In this document: positions 30,327 through 39,499 of the stretch, in pieces | Numbering within the stretch: position 1 is the first letter of the stretch | Layout: the number at the start of each line of letters is the position of its first letter | Assembly (NCBI GenBank): GCA_021296235.1 | Contig: JAGWAS010000016.1 | Coordinates: 19,188 to 59,249, forward strand | Length of the DNA: 40,062 bases | Source of the DNA: Paracoccaceae bacterium | GTDB lineage: Bacteria; Pseudomonadota; Alphaproteobacteria; Rhodobacterales; Rhodobacteraceae | Direction: 5' to 3' | Made by a program: the position numbers and the translations under genes | Notes under the pieces: model-generated | What the model saw: only the letters and a program-made list of their open reading frames with translations | What the model was told of the DNA's origin: nothing | The model's database searches: none

Positions 30327-31181
30327 ATGGAACGCTTCCCTCCATATGCGACATCATGGGACAAGTGCTGGCACTATCTGTTTCGGATCATATGCGCTGT
30401 CGTCTTCACGTTCCTGATATTTCCAATCCTTGTCATTCTTCCCTTGAGTTTCAATGCTGGCGACTACTTTACGTTCTCTCCCGAAATGCTTCGCCTCGAT
30501 CCTGCGGGTTACTCGGTTCGCCATTACGAGGATTTCTTCTTTAATCCCGACTGGCAGGTGGCACTCTACAATTCGTTCAGGATCGCGCCTGTGGCCACCC
30601 TCCTTGCCGTATCTTTCGGAACGCTTGCGGCAATTGGGCTGAGTCAAAGCCATGTTCCTTTCAGACGGGTCATAATGGCAATCATGATATCGCCGATGAT
30701 CGTGCCGCTGATCATTTCGGCGGCCGGGATGTATTTCTTCTATTCCCGCGTTGGTCTGCAGGGCACCTATCTTGGGGTCGTTTTGGCTCACGCGGCTCTC
30801 GGCATTCCGTTCGTGATCATTACGGTTACGGCAACTCTCTCCGGATTTGACCGAAGTCTGACCCGCGCCTCGGCGAACCTTGGGGCCGGGCCGGTTCGGA
30901 CCTTCTTCAAGGTCCAAATGCCACTGATATTGCCAGGTGTCGTTTCCGGTGCACTTTTTGCCTTCATCACTTCGTTCGATGAGGTTGTCGTTGTTCTGTT
31001 TGTGGGTTCTGCGGGCCTAAAGACGTTGCCTTGGGAAATGTTCAATGGGTTGAGGGAACAAATAAGCCCAACGATCCTGGCAGTGGCAACAATCCTTGTT
31101 TCGATCTCAATCCTCCTGCTTATGACCGTTGAACTGCTTCGTCGCAGGTCAGAACGGCTGCGCGGAGTTTCGCCGGCTTGA
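30327..31181 (+). CDS. potC: Polyamine-type ABC transporter permease (PotC-like)
   Basis: Second permease, 284 residues with about six membrane segments. Start ATG 30327 lies 4 nt after the potB stop, so translation is probably coupled. The first segment is about residues 14-35 (FRIICAVVFTFLIFPILVIL). The family phrase LSFNAGDYFTFSPE, close to the PotC SFN..., is followed by YNSFRIAPVATLLAVSFGTL. The EAA-type loop is LTRASANLGAGPVRTFFKVQ, followed by MPLILPGVVSGALFAFITSF and DEVVVVLFV. The last gene of the operon; an intrinsic terminator begins 14 nt after the stop. Confidence 0.93.
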   Translation: MERFPPYATSWDKCWHYLFRIICAVVFTFLIFPILVILPLSFNAGDYFTFSPEMLRLDPAGYSVRHYEDFFFNPDWQVALYNSFRIAPVATLLAVSFGTLAAIGLSQSHVPFRRVIMAIMISPMIVPLIISAAGMYFFYSRVGLQGTYLGVVLAHAALGIPFVIITVTATLSGFDRSLTRASANLGAGPVRTFFKVQMPLILPGVVSGALFAFITSFDEVVVVLFVGSAGLKTLPWEMFNGLREQISPTILAVATILVSISILLLMTVELLRRRSERLRGVSPA

Positions 31182-31195
31182 ATTCCTGATTCTGA

Positions 31196-31220
31196 CCCGG
31201 CGATGCCGGGGCACGTTTTT
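31196..31220 (+). terminator. Intrinsic terminator of the pot operon
   Basis: Perfect 6-bp stem CCCGGC-GAT-GCCGGG (31196-31210) followed after 5 nt by five T residues (31216-31220). It sits between the convergent potC and AEC transporter genes, the T run touching the AEC stop codon. Confidence 0.65.
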
Positions 31221-32152
31221 CAGTCGACGATCAGAAGCCAGGCCGACACGGTTAGGATCGACATTGCCGTTCCTACCAATACGGAACTGGCGGCAACCCG
31301 CATGGCGCGTTCATACATGCTGGCAAAGATATAGGCGTTTATTCCCGGCGCCATTGCCGCTGTGATAACGGAACTTCGGACAAGTGCCTGATCCAGATCA
31401 AATGCCCCCTTGGCAAGAAGCCAAGTTACCGACGGGTGCACCAGCAAGGCCAGAACGCAGATCATTGCGATCACCTTGAGGTCACCTTCAGGCCGGTAGC
31501 GGACAAGGATTCCGCCCAGTCCGAACAGGGCTGCCGGCAGAGCCGTCAATTTGACTGCATCAAATGCGTCTCCGACCAAAACCGGCAGTTGAATGTCAAG
31601 AATGTTGAAGATGAAACCGGCGGCAATCCCCAGCATGATGGCATTGTGAAACATGCCATTGATAACCGCGCCGACGGTTTGCCACGCAAATGTATGGCCA
31701 TTCCTCGCGATTTCCATGGCCGTAATCCCGATCAGGTAGCAAAATGGTGCGTGGAACGCCACGACAAGAAAGGTGCTGTCGAGCGATGCGGCGCCGTAGG
31801 CCCTATCAACAATTGCAAGTCCAATGAGCACGGTATTGCCGAAGAGGGCGGTGAACCCGATGGCGATCGAATCCTCAATCGAACGCTTGAAAACGTACCG
31901 TGCTCCGGTCATGCCAAGGACGAAGGCGAATATTGAACCGACGTAAAAGGAAAGTATGAACAGGGGGTCAAAATTTGCTTGGAAATCGAGTTGTGAGATT
32001 GCCCTGAACAGAAGGCAGGGAATGGCAATTCGCTGAGCAAACCGCATCAGGCCATGAATGTTCTCGTCGGTCAGCACCCGTAACCAAACGGCAAAATAGC
32101 CCGCACCGATAAGAAGGAATACCGGCACGGTAACCTGGATTAATACCTGCAA
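31220..32152 (-). CDS. AEC (auxin efflux carrier) family transporter
   Basis: A 310-residue membrane protein of the AEC family, with about ten hydrophobic segments in two halves. It starts MQVLIQVTVPVFLLIGAGYF, then RIAIPCLLFRAISQLDF (family PxxLF region), TALFGNTVLIGLAI (GN motif), then FHNAIMLGIAAGF, LPAALFGLGGIL and MAPGINAYIFASMY. These match the conserved discontinuous motifs of bacterial AEC carriers for small carboxylates. It is the last gene of the dacF operon, starting 2 nt after the MBL hydrolase stop. Substrate unknown; many members move malate, malonate or similar. Confidence 0.92.
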   Translation of the reverse strand: MQVLIQVTVPVFLLIGAGYFAVWLRVLTDENIHGLMRFAQRIAIPCLLFRAISQLDFQANFDPLFILSFYVGSIFAFVLGMTGARYVFKRSIEDSIAIGFTALFGNTVLIGLAIVDRAYGAASLDSTFLVVAFHAPFCYLIGITAMEIARNGHTFAWQTVGAVINGMFHNAIMLGIAAGFIFNILDIQLPVLVGDAFDAVKLTALPAALFGLGGILVRYRPEGDLKVIAMICVLALLVHPSVTWLLAKGAFDLDQALVRSSVITAAMAPGINAYIFASMYERAMRVAASSVLVGTAMSILTVSAWLLIVD

Positions 32153-32154
32153 TG

Positions 32155-32952
32155 CTACAGCTCGTACGTGATTGTAAGACCGTCGTATCCCGGCTCCACA
32201 TTGTCGGGCGTTTCGACGTTCAGCATTTCATAGTCGAGGTCAATGTGCATGTTGGTTAGCACAGCCCTTTTTGGCCCTGCGCGACGGATCCACTCAAGCG
32301 ATCTGGAGAGATGGGTGTGCGTCGGATGCGGTGTCCGTCTCAGCGCATCAAGTATCCAGCAGTCAAGGTTGGTCAAGCGCTTCCAAGAGTCGTTTGGAAT
32401 TGCTGAAACATCAGGTACATAGGCAAGATTGCCAATCCTTAGTCCGTTGCAGGTGATGGACCCGTGTTCGACAGGAATGGGCTCAAGCGTAATGTTGCCC
32501 GCAGCGCCGGAAACCACGATGTTATCTTCCAATGGGCGCAGTTCAAGGATTGGAGGATAGGAACTGCCTTCCGGTTGCAAAAACGCATAGCCAAACCGAG
32601 CAAGCAATTGTTCCCTGGTGGGTTCGTCGGCCCACGCCGGCACCCTTTTTTCGCGGTTAAGGTACACGGCACGCAGGTCGTCAAGGCCGTTGACATGATC
32701 TGCATGAGCATGGGTATAGACGACACCGTCCACCCAACCGACCTCCGCATCCAGAAGTTGCTGGCGCAGGTCCGGCGAGGAATCAACAAGGACTCGCGTT
32801 TGTTTTGCGCCATCGACCAGCTGGATCAGGAGAGAGCATCGGGTCCTCCGATTGCGTCTGTCCCGCGGGTTGCATTGGCCCCAAATGCCGCCGATACGGG
32901 GAACGCCGCCTGAAGAGCCGCAGCCGAGGATCCTGAAGCTCAGCTTGGGCAT
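32155..32952 (-). CDS. MBL-fold metal-dependent hydrolase (PhnP-like)
   Basis: A 265-residue metallo-beta-lactamase-fold hydrolase, probably a phosphodiesterase of the PhnP type, cytoplasmic. The start MPKLSFRILGCGSSGGVPRI lies one base after the tatD stop. The metal-binding core is YTHAHADHVNGLDDLRAVYL (HxHxDH). PVEHGSITCNGLRIG carries another ligand His, YVPDVSAIPNDSW supplies the Asp, and LTNMHIDLDYE the last His. The early CNPRDRRNRRTRCSLLI segment is typical of the PhnP-like group. Placed between tatD and the AEC transporter, as in many Rhodobacterales. The natural substrate is not known; no phosphonate genes are nearby. Confidence 0.9.
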   Translation of the reverse strand: MPKLSFRILGCGSSGGVPRIGGIWGQCNPRDRRNRRTRCSLLIQLVDGAKQTRVLVDSSPDLRQQLLDAEVGWVDGVVYTHAHADHVNGLDDLRAVYLNREKRVPAWADEPTREQLLARFGYAFLQPEGSSYPPILELRPLEDNIVVSGAAGNITLEPIPVEHGSITCNGLRIGNLAYVPDVSAIPNDSWKRLTNLDCWILDALRRTPHPTHTHLSRSLEWIRRAGPKRAVLTNMHIDLDYEMLNVETPDNVEPGYDGLTITYEL

Positions 32953-32953
32953 G

Positions 32954-33751
32954 TTAACCCGCCGGCGCCGGAAGCCGGCCCTTGGCAAACAACCTGTTGA
33001 AGTTTCTCGTGGTTACCGCTGCAAACTCCCCTTCGCCAAGTCCACAGAGCTTTGCACCCTCGGATGCCACTCTTGCGACCATGGCCGGTTCATTTCTTTT
33101 TCCCCTCCAAGGAGCGGGTGCCAGGTAAGGTGAATCGGTCTCAACCAGGATCCGGTCCACAGGAACGGACCGGAAAATGGAGCGCAGCTGTTCAGCGTTC
33201 CTGAATGTAACGATACCGGACATTGAGATGTAGAAACCAAGATCAAGGGCCAATTCGGCAAGCCGACTGCCGGACGAAAAACAGTGCATGACGCAGGAGA
33301 AAGGTCCATTGCGATGTTCGGATGCAAGGATGTCGCCCATGTCAGCATCTGCATTCCTCGAGTGAATGATCAACGGCAGGCCAGTCAGGCGAGACGCTTC
33401 GATGTGAACAAGCAGGCTGGATTTCTGTGCATCCTTGGTTTCTGAGGTGTAGTGGTAATCCAAACCGGTTTCACCGATAGCCACCATCTTCGGATGTTCG
33501 GCAAATTTGATAAGTTGTTCGGCGGTCACGGATGGTTCCGAGGCAGCGTAATGGGGATGCACTCCGACGGCAAAGCATACGGGATCGAACCTTTCAGCAA
33601 TCGTTTGGGAATTGTTGATATTGGTTGGCTTCGTGCAGATCGTAACCATCCGTTTGACATTGGCCTCATCGGCGCGTTGCACGACATCCTCAATGTCCGG
33701 GCCAAATTGCGGAAAATCAAGGTGGCAATGGCTGTCAACTATCTGGATCAT
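32954..33751 (-). CDS. tatD: TatD family metal-dependent DNase/hydrolase
   Basis: A 265-residue TIM-barrel metallohydrolase; TatD homologues have 3'-5' exonuclease activity. Metal ligands are seen in order: DSHCHLDF (HxH), GETGLDYHY (Glu), LIIHSRNAD (His), MHCFSS (His) and ETDSPYLAP (Asp). Length is normal. It starts 12 nt after holB and ends one base before the MBL hydrolase. In many alphaproteobacteria metG sits between holB and tatD; here it does not. Intact. Confidence 0.95.
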   Translation of the reverse strand: MIQIVDSHCHLDFPQFGPDIEDVVQRADEANVKRMVTICTKPTNINNSQTIAERFDPVCFAVGVHPHYAASEPSVTAEQLIKFAEHPKMVAIGETGLDYHYTSETKDAQKSSLLVHIEASRLTGLPLIIHSRNADADMGDILASEHRNGPFSCVMHCFSSGSRLAELALDLGFYISMSGIVTFRNAEQLRSIFRSVPVDRILVETDSPYLAPAPWRGKRNEPAMVARVASEGAKLCGLGEGEFAAVTTRNFNRLFAKGRLPAPAG

Positions 33752-33763
33752 TGTGTGGTTCGA

Positions 33764-34873
33764 CTACGCAGCAGATGCCCGGATGGCGGAATCTTCAAAT
33801 TCAAGGCACATATCAATGATTGACGATGCCGGATTGATGTTGGTCAACAAGGAATCGGCTGCGGAAGCAATGAATCTTTCATGAAGTTCCGCCCAGATCT
33901 TTGCAGCTTGAGGTTTCAACGTCAGCTTATTGAACATCAGTGTTTCCTGTTCACTGAACTTGACCGGTTGGATTCCGTTGGTTGCCGCTGCACGCGCAAG
34001 CCGTGCAACGCATAGCGACATCAGTTTGAGGCCAATTTCAAAATCGTTCGCTGATTGCATTCCTTCAAATCCTTCGGCGAGGCTCAACATCTTGCCGCGG
34101 TCCATTCCGGGTGCCCCGGACAGGACCTCAATGATGCGGGAATGAAGTTCCAGTCCACCTTCACTGATCAGTTCGGCCGCAGTGCCGACCGACCCTTCAG
34201 ACAGGCTGACCAATGGATGGATATCCTTGGGCAACTCCAAATTCAATTGCCTGAGCGCATTGGACATGTTCCGATCGGAAAGCGGCTTGCAGAATAGCCT
34301 GCGGCACCGGCTGCGAATGGTGGGCAACAACCTTTCGGGCGAGTGGCTCACAAGAAGCAGATAGGCGTTGTCCGGCGGCTCCTCCAGCAACTTCAACATG
34401 GCATTCGCCGAATGTCTGTTCATTTCATCGGGTGAATCAATGACTGCGACAAGCGGCAATCCTTCTGCAGAAGTTAGGCTGAAAAAGGATTGAAGTTCCC
34501 TGATATCATCAATGGGTATGACCTTCCGCATTCGCCCGGAAATTGGGCTTGGACTTCTTGCGATTCCGAATGCTGTTGGCTCCGTTGCGGCTTCAATGCG
34601 CTTGGCGACGGGGTGATCTTCCGGAACATCCAAGGACACGACGGATTTTCGATCACATGCAGGACTCTCCTTGGAATCCATCGCTGTGCACAACAGGAAC
34701 TTGACAATGCGCCACGCAAGGGTTGCTTTTCCGATCCCCTTTGGACCGGTAATCAGCCAAGCGTGGTGGAGACGGTCGGCTCGGTAGGCCTCCAAGAATT
34801 CGATTTGCGCATCATCTTGCCCAAAAACAGTTGAGGTCGAACGCGGCCCATAGGGTGGCAGATCTCCGTCCAT
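33764..34873 (-). CDS. holB: DNA polymerase III subunit delta'
   Basis: Clamp-loader subunit, 369 residues. VFGQDDAQIEFLEAY and LHHAWLITGPKGIGKATLAW (P-loop-like, 43-51) start the AAA+ domain. KVIPIDDIRELQSFFSLTSA, VAVIDSPDEMNRHSANAMLK, LLEEPPDNAYLLLVSHSPE and LLPTIRSRCRRLFCKPL follow; the SRC phrase is the clamp-loader signature. The C-terminal helical collar domain is divergent, as usual. The start codon shares its A with the tmk stop (TAATG), so translation is coupled. Confidence 0.95.
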   Translation of the reverse strand: MDGDLPPYGPRSTSTVFGQDDAQIEFLEAYRADRLHHAWLITGPKGIGKATLAWRIVKFLLCTAMDSKESPACDRKSVVSLDVPEDHPVAKRIEAATEPTAFGIARSPSPISGRMRKVIPIDDIRELQSFFSLTSAEGLPLVAVIDSPDEMNRHSANAMLKLLEEPPDNAYLLLVSHSPERLLPTIRSRCRRLFCKPLSDRNMSNALRQLNLELPKDIHPLVSLSEGSVGTAAELISEGGLELHSRIIEVLSGAPGMDRGKMLSLAEGFEGMQSANDFEIGLKLMSLCVARLARAAATNGIQPVKFSEQETLMFNKLTLKPQAAKIWAELHERFIASAADSLLTNINPASSIIDMCLEFEDSAIRASAA

Positions 34874-35496
34874 TACGAAATCAGCGACCCGGTCATCCGG
34901 TAGAGCTCTTCAGCAAGATGTTCCGGTGGCATTGTTCCATCTACTATCCGGCAACGATTCGGGAATTCGTCGGCCAATCGGCGAAACCCGTCGCGCAGTG
35001 CCGAAATTTCCTTGCCAAACTGCTCGAAACGGCGATCAGATCCGCTGCGGGTGCGAATTCGCTTGACGGCCACCTCAACAGGAAGGTCAACAATGAAGGT
35101 CATGTCCGGTTCCAACCCAATCACAGCTTGGTGCAATCGATCAATGAGTCGTCTCAATTGGGGTCGCCCCAACCCTTGGTAAATTCGGGTTGAATCGACA
35201 AATCGATCGCAAATCACAAGTTTGCCTTCCGCAAGGGCAGGACCGATCAAACTGTCAAGATGATTTCGACGATCAGCAGTGAAAAGGAGAATTTCGGTTT
35301 CGTTTGAATATGTTCCGGTCAATTCACCGGTTAGAAGATCTCGGATGGGTCCTCCACCCGAACCGCCACCTGGCTCACGGGTAACAACGAGCGGAATTCC
35401 CTCCGCTTTGAGCCTTTCTGCAAGGAGTTTGCTCTGGACCGTCTTGCCGGCACCGTCAATTCCCTCCAGCGTTACAAAATGGCCGGTTTTCGTCAT
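34873..35496 (-). CDS. tmk: Thymidylate kinase
   Basis: Phosphorylates dTMP to dTDP with ATP; 207 residues, normal length. P-loop GIDGAGKT (12-19), substrate motif REPGGG, the DRF motif in ICDRFVDSTRIYQG, and a LID region RTRSGSDRRFEQFG. The start ATG 35496 overlaps the dacF stop (TGATG); a TTG one codon upstream is possible but less likely. Overlaps at both ends couple it to dacF and holB. Confidence 0.96.
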   Translation of the reverse strand: MTKTGHFVTLEGIDGAGKTVQSKLLAERLKAEGIPLVVTREPGGGSGGGPIRDLLTGELTGTYSNETEILLFTADRRNHLDSLIGPALAEGKLVICDRFVDSTRIYQGLGRPQLRRLIDRLHQAVIGLEPDMTFIVDLPVEVAVKRIRTRSGSDRRFEQFGKEISALRDGFRRLADEFPNRCRIVDGTMPPEHLAEELYRMTGSLIS

Positions 35497-36671
35497 CAAT
35501 CGCCCAACGGGGACCAGGAAACCAGCCTGGAAACCATGGTTGCCGCCGCAAGTGCAAACTTGCCGAAATAACCGGCCCTTTCCACGGTTTTACCGGCAAC
35601 CAGCGGAAAGGTTGTCGTGTAGTCCAGCCCTGACAGTGTGACGATGAGTTCCCCCAACGGCTGTCCCTCGGCCACTGGTGCCTCCAGATGCGAGTCAAAA
35701 ACTGCCCTTGCATCGATTTCAACGTCAGATACCGAGCCGGGGACCAAAACATAGGCATCATGAGGAACCACCGCTGCCAGTCTGCTTTCCGCCCCCATCC
35801 AAATCGGTGCTTCGACAACGGTCTCCCCAGCGGTGAACAAGGATCTTTCCGAAAACTGTATGAAATACCAGTTGACTATCTGGTTGGCCTCTTCGGTGCG
35901 TTGAATGCGGTTTTTCAGACCGGCCAAAACAAAAACCACACGCCGTTTTCCGTTGGTGGCCGATCCCACAAGCCCATAGCCGGCTTCCTGCGTATAACCC
36001 GTCTTCAACCCGTCGGCGCCGCGATCCAACTTAAGTAACGGATTCCGATTGTATCTGTTTTCCGGGACCCGCTGGTCAAACAGAAATTCTTTCTCGGCAA
36101 AGTAGCCGTAATACTCCGGAAACTCACGAATGAGTCTTGAAGCCAGCAGGGCAAGATCCCTGGAACTCATCTTGTGATCGGGGTGGGGCCATCCGTTGGA
36201 GTTGGTGAACGTGGAGTTCGTCATCCCCAATTCTGTTGCCCTCCTGTTCATGAGTTGGGCAAATCCTTCTTCGGTTCCATCGGGCGAAAGTGCTTCGGCC
36301 AGAACCGCACTTGCGTCATTGCCGGACAAAACGATGACACCGCGCAGAAGATCCTCGACACTGACAAGTTCGCCGCGGTTGAGGAACATGGAGGAACCGC
36401 CATAGGACGCCGCGTGCTGCGAGACCGGCAATTTGACATCCAAATCCAAGCGATTCTGCTTTAGTGCCTCAAATGCCATGTTCAATGTCATGAGTTTGGA
36501 CAAGGAAGCCGGTGGCAATGGTTCGTCGGCGTTCTTTTCCGCCAAGATGGCCCCGGAGTCATGATCAATGATGATCATTGACCGTCCGTCGGTCTGGAAC
36601 GCCATAGCGGGAAGGACGAAAACCAGAATCGCCGACATGGCCGCAAGGATGGAGCCTGCAAATCCTCTCAT
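35496..36671 (-). CDS. dacF: D-alanyl-D-alanine carboxypeptidase (penicillin-binding protein 5/6 type)
   Basis: Periplasmic DD-carboxypeptidase that trims pentapeptides in peptidoglycan; 391 residues. The signal peptide is residues 1-24 (MRGFAGSILAAMSAILVFVL then PAMA). Active-site motifs: SLSK (56-59) with the nucleophile Ser, SGN (116-118) and KTG (223-225). A C-terminal beta domain (about 275-360) and a terminal amphipathic stretch that may anchor it to the membrane follow. The start ATG 36671 is used because the upstream extension is not protein-like. First gene of the dacF-tmk-holB-tatD-MBL-AEC operon. Confidence 0.95.
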   Translation of the reverse strand: MRGFAGSILAAMSAILVFVLPAMAFQTDGRSMIIIDHDSGAILAEKNADEPLPPASLSKLMTLNMAFEALKQNRLDLDVKLPVSQHAASYGGSSMFLNRGELVSVEDLLRGVIVLSGNDASAVLAEALSPDGTEEGFAQLMNRRATELGMTNSTFTNSNGWPHPDHKMSSRDLALLASRLIREFPEYYGYFAEKEFLFDQRVPENRYNRNPLLKLDRGADGLKTGYTQEAGYGLVGSATNGKRRVVFVLAGLKNRIQRTEEANQIVNWYFIQFSERSLFTAGETVVEAPIWMGAESRLAAVVPHDAYVLVPGSVSDVEIDARAVFDSHLEAPVAEGQPLGELIVTLSGLDYTTTFPLVAGKTVERAGYFGKFALAAATMVSRLVSWSPLGD

Positions 36672-36701
36672 CGTATAACTGCTCTTTGCCTCTTTGGGTT
36701 T

Positions 36702-36731
36702 ACAGAATTCGAAGGTGGGGGGAAAAGTCAA
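36702..36731 (-). promoter_or_regulatory. Possible sigma-70 promoter of the dacF operon
   Basis: TTGACT on the minus strand at 36731-36726 matches the -35 consensus in five of six bases. Candidates for -10 16-18 bp downstream (AATTCT or TTCTGT) are weak. It lies about 30-60 nt before the dacF start. A guess from pattern only. Confidence 0.22.
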
Positions 36732-36908
36732 GAAAATCGTACGTGATCCAGTGCAATTTCGAATTGAGCGGAAGCACAATTGCCGCATTCCAACTCGCAT
36801 TCGTCGGGATAAATTGCCCATGGTCAATAGGCAAATATTGCGCAACTTCTAAACCCAACCTGTTGGTTTGACTTGCTTCCGATGGCCCAACTGTCATTTC
36901 AGCCAGCG

Positions 36909-37808
36909 TCAATTCAGCTGGCCAAGGGCAATCCTCACCTTCCAACGATGAGTGCAGCCCGGTGCCAGAGTTCTGGTCATCGCTGTCTTATCTGTCATCT
37001 CCAAACTGTCGGAGAGACCAGTTGTCGGCTCAATGGCGATTTGGTGAACAGGTGAAGTTTCCGGCCAACCACCATAGTCGAGCCATAAACCCAAGGCTGG
37101 AGCATCTGAACCGGACCAACTGAATTCAATGGCGCTGCGTCCGTTCGAAACCATTGCGGAGACTTGATTGCCTGCACGAGCGTGAATTTTCAGCGCCAAT
37201 CCTGAATCTGCCATCTTGACCTCGGAAAGATTGAGGCAGGGATCCGGAAGATCTGGCCAGCAAATGCTCTGCCGACGCAGCTTCCGACCATCAAACACAC
37301 CGTCATACAGGTTCATATCGGACACACCGTTCAGTTGAATGCGGTCGGCGGCGCTCACAGCCAGCAGGCAATGTTGACTCCACAGATAGGAAAACTTCCT
37401 GCGGTCGAGATTTGTCACCAAATAGCTGACGTCCAAAATCTGGTCATGCAATTCAATTCGCCGACAGAAACGGAACCGGTCGGTCTCACGCCATGCTGTG
37501 ATTGCGCAATCGTCAGCATGAGCATGCCATGGGCGTCCCCACAGCTCACCATGGTCACGAAGTCGGTTCGGCCAGCTCTCATGATGGCCTGCGGCGACAG
37601 TCGGAAAACACTCATCCCAACCGCGTGCCTCAAGCGCTCCGTATGGTGCATCGGCGCCCACCTCGCCGACAGGTTCGCCTTCCACCAGCCATTGCCTGCC
37701 GGCGGCGAGATCCAAGAGAGAAACCACTCTTGCACCGAATGAGGGCAGCACAGAGATTTGAACTCGATTGTTCTCAATGGTCAGGTGTGAAGAGGCTGGT
37801 GTTTGCAT
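36909..37808 (-). CDS. Aldose 1-epimerase-like (galactose mutarotase fold) protein
   Basis: A 299-residue protein of the aldose 1-epimerase superfamily, which interconverts sugar anomers. Landmarks: VQISVLPSFGARVVSLLD at the N-terminus, GWDECFPTV, the HGELWGRPW segment with the likely catalytic His, and HQIAIEPTTGLSDSL with the likely catalytic Glu. ATG 37808 is used; a TTG nine bases upstream is open. It is divergent from the UxaA-type dehydratase, whose start lies 194 nt away, which suggests shared sugar-acid metabolism and perhaps shared control. The sugar is unknown. Confidence 0.85.
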   Translation of the reverse strand: MQTPASSHLTIENNRVQISVLPSFGARVVSLLDLAAGRQWLVEGEPVGEVGADAPYGALEARGWDECFPTVAAGHHESWPNRLRDHGELWGRPWHAHADDCAITAWRETDRFRFCRRIELHDQILDVSYLVTNLDRRKFSYLWSQHCLLAVSAADRIQLNGVSDMNLYDGVFDGRKLRRQSICWPDLPDPCLNLSEVKMADSGLALKIHARAGNQVSAMVSNGRSAIEFSWSGSDAPALGLWLDYGGWPETSPVHQIAIEPTTGLSDSLEMTDKTAMTRTLAPGCTHRWKVRIALGQLN

Positions 37809-38002
37809 ATGGGACAATCGTTCAATGCAAGTTAGTTGAGGTTAGATTTGCACAGCTAAAGGCAAACTGGAACCACATCTTCCATCTGCTTGGAGTCCGA
37901 ATCATGCCCTGCCGCAAATTCCTGGCCGGTGCGATGTGAAGACTGGCATTCAGGTGCAGTCGAAAATAGGTTTGGCTTGAATCGGTGAACAGGTGCGCAA
38001 GA

Positions 38003-39496
38003 ATGCAGACGACACTAAAACTCAATCCTGAAGACAATGTGGCCATCGCACTCCGCTCGCTTGAGATCGGAGAGGGTGGTGCGGTTAACCGGATTCCTCG
38101 CGGCCACAAGGTTGCGCTCTGCAACATTGGAAAGGGCGAGATTGTTCGTAAATATGCACAGCCGATCGGTTACGCATCGGAGGGAATCGGCGCAGGATCG
38201 CATGTCCATACACACAATCTGGGATTCGGGCAGGTGCAGCAATCCTATGAGTTTGCACAGGCGCGGGCAGGGCAGGTGATCGAGGGCACGGGAAGGACAT
38301 TCCTGGGATACAGACGCAACGGCGGACGGGTCGGAACCAGAAATTACGTCGCTGTCATTTCGTCGGTGAACTGTTCGGCGACCGCGGCGAGGATGATGGC
38401 ATCCCATTTCGATGATGATTGCATGGCAGAGTTTCCGAATGTCGACGGCGTGGCCGCGTTTGTCCATGGAACTGGTTGCGGCATGGCAGATGACGGGGAA
38501 GGGTTCGAGGCGCTGCAGCGGGTGATGTGGGGATACGCACGCCACCCGAACGTGTCGGGTGTGCTCATGGTTGGCCTGGGGTGCGAGATCAATCAGATCG
38601 AGTGGTTGGTCGAGGCTTACGGATTGAAGACCGGACCACTCTTTCAAACCATGAATATTCAGGAGCGCGCAGGCCTTTCCCGTACAGTTGATTTGGGCAT
38701 CCGGAAGATCAAGGAAATGTTGCCTGCCGCCAACGAATGCAGACGGGTTGATTGCCCGGTTTCCGAACTTACGGTCGCGCTGCAGTGTGGGGGTTCGGAC
38801 GCCTGGTCGGGCGTTACGGCGAATCCGGCACTCGGGAATGCGGTTGACCAGCTGGTTGCAATGGGTGGTACCGGCGTGCTTGCGGAAACTCCGGAAATCT
38901 ATGGTGCGGAACATCTGCTGACCAGAAGGGCGCTTAACCGAGATGTGGGTGAGAGGTTGATTGATCTCATCCGGTGGTGGGAGGACTATGCCGCCCGCAA
39001 TCGGGGATCAATCAATAACAATCCGTCGCCGGGGAACAAGCAGGGCGGGCTCTCGACCATCCTTGAAAAATCGCTTGGGGCCGTAGCCAAGGGTGGCACC
39101 ACCACTCTAAACGAGGTTTGCAGGTATGGTGATCGTGTCAAAGGTCGAGGTTTGGTTTTCATGGACAGTCCCGGCTACGATCCAGTTTCGGTTACAGGCC
39201 AGATTGCCAGTGGCTGCAACTTGGTTGCCTTTACCACCGGGCGGGGTTCGGCTTTCGGGTCAAAGCCAGCACCGTGCATCAAGATTGCAACCAATTCAGA
39301 CATGTACAAACGATTGCAAGCCGACATGGACATAAATGCAGGCCCGATCCTGGATGGGGGAGAAACTGTGGAGGAGATGGGAGGCAAAATATTTGAAAAA
39401 CTCATTGCCGTGGCTTCCGGAGAACAATCCAAATCCGAAAGCCAAGGTCTTGGGGATTATGAATTCGTCCCGTGGCAGCTCGGTGCGGTAATGTAG
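38003..39496 (+). CDS. UxaA-family sugar-acid dehydratase (altronate/galactarate type)
   Basis: A 497-residue full-length member of the UxaA/GarD family, iron-dependent dehydratases of altronate, galactarate or related acids. An N-terminal SAF domain (about 1-85) has VNRIPRGHKVALCNIGKGE, YAQPIGYA and VHTHNLGFG. The long C-terminal domain begins FLGYRRNGGRVGTRNYVAVI and contains SSVNCSATAA, VHGTGCGMA, LGCEINQIE, LQCGGSDAWSGVTANPALG and MDSPGYDPVSVTGQIASGCN. Cysteines in these motifs are typical metal-site candidates. Start ATG 38003 (AGGTG upstream) is preferred over GTG 37985. Exact substrate is open. Confidence 0.9.
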   Translation: MQTTLKLNPEDNVAIALRSLEIGEGGAVNRIPRGHKVALCNIGKGEIVRKYAQPIGYASEGIGAGSHVHTHNLGFGQVQQSYEFAQARAGQVIEGTGRTFLGYRRNGGRVGTRNYVAVISSVNCSATAARMMASHFDDDCMAEFPNVDGVAAFVHGTGCGMADDGEGFEALQRVMWGYARHPNVSGVLMVGLGCEINQIEWLVEAYGLKTGPLFQTMNIQERAGLSRTVDLGIRKIKEMLPAANECRRVDCPVSELTVALQCGGSDAWSGVTANPALGNAVDQLVAMGGTGVLAETPEIYGAEHLLTRRALNRDVGERLIDLIRWWEDYAARNRGSINNNPSPGNKQGGLSTILEKSLGAVAKGGTTTLNEVCRYGDRVKGRGLVFMDSPGYDPVSVTGQIASGCNLVAFTTGRGSAFGSKPAPCIKIATNSDMYKRLQADMDINAGPILDGGETVEEMGGKIFEKLIAVASGEQSKSESQGLGDYEFVPWQLGAVM

Positions 39497-39499
39497 AAT

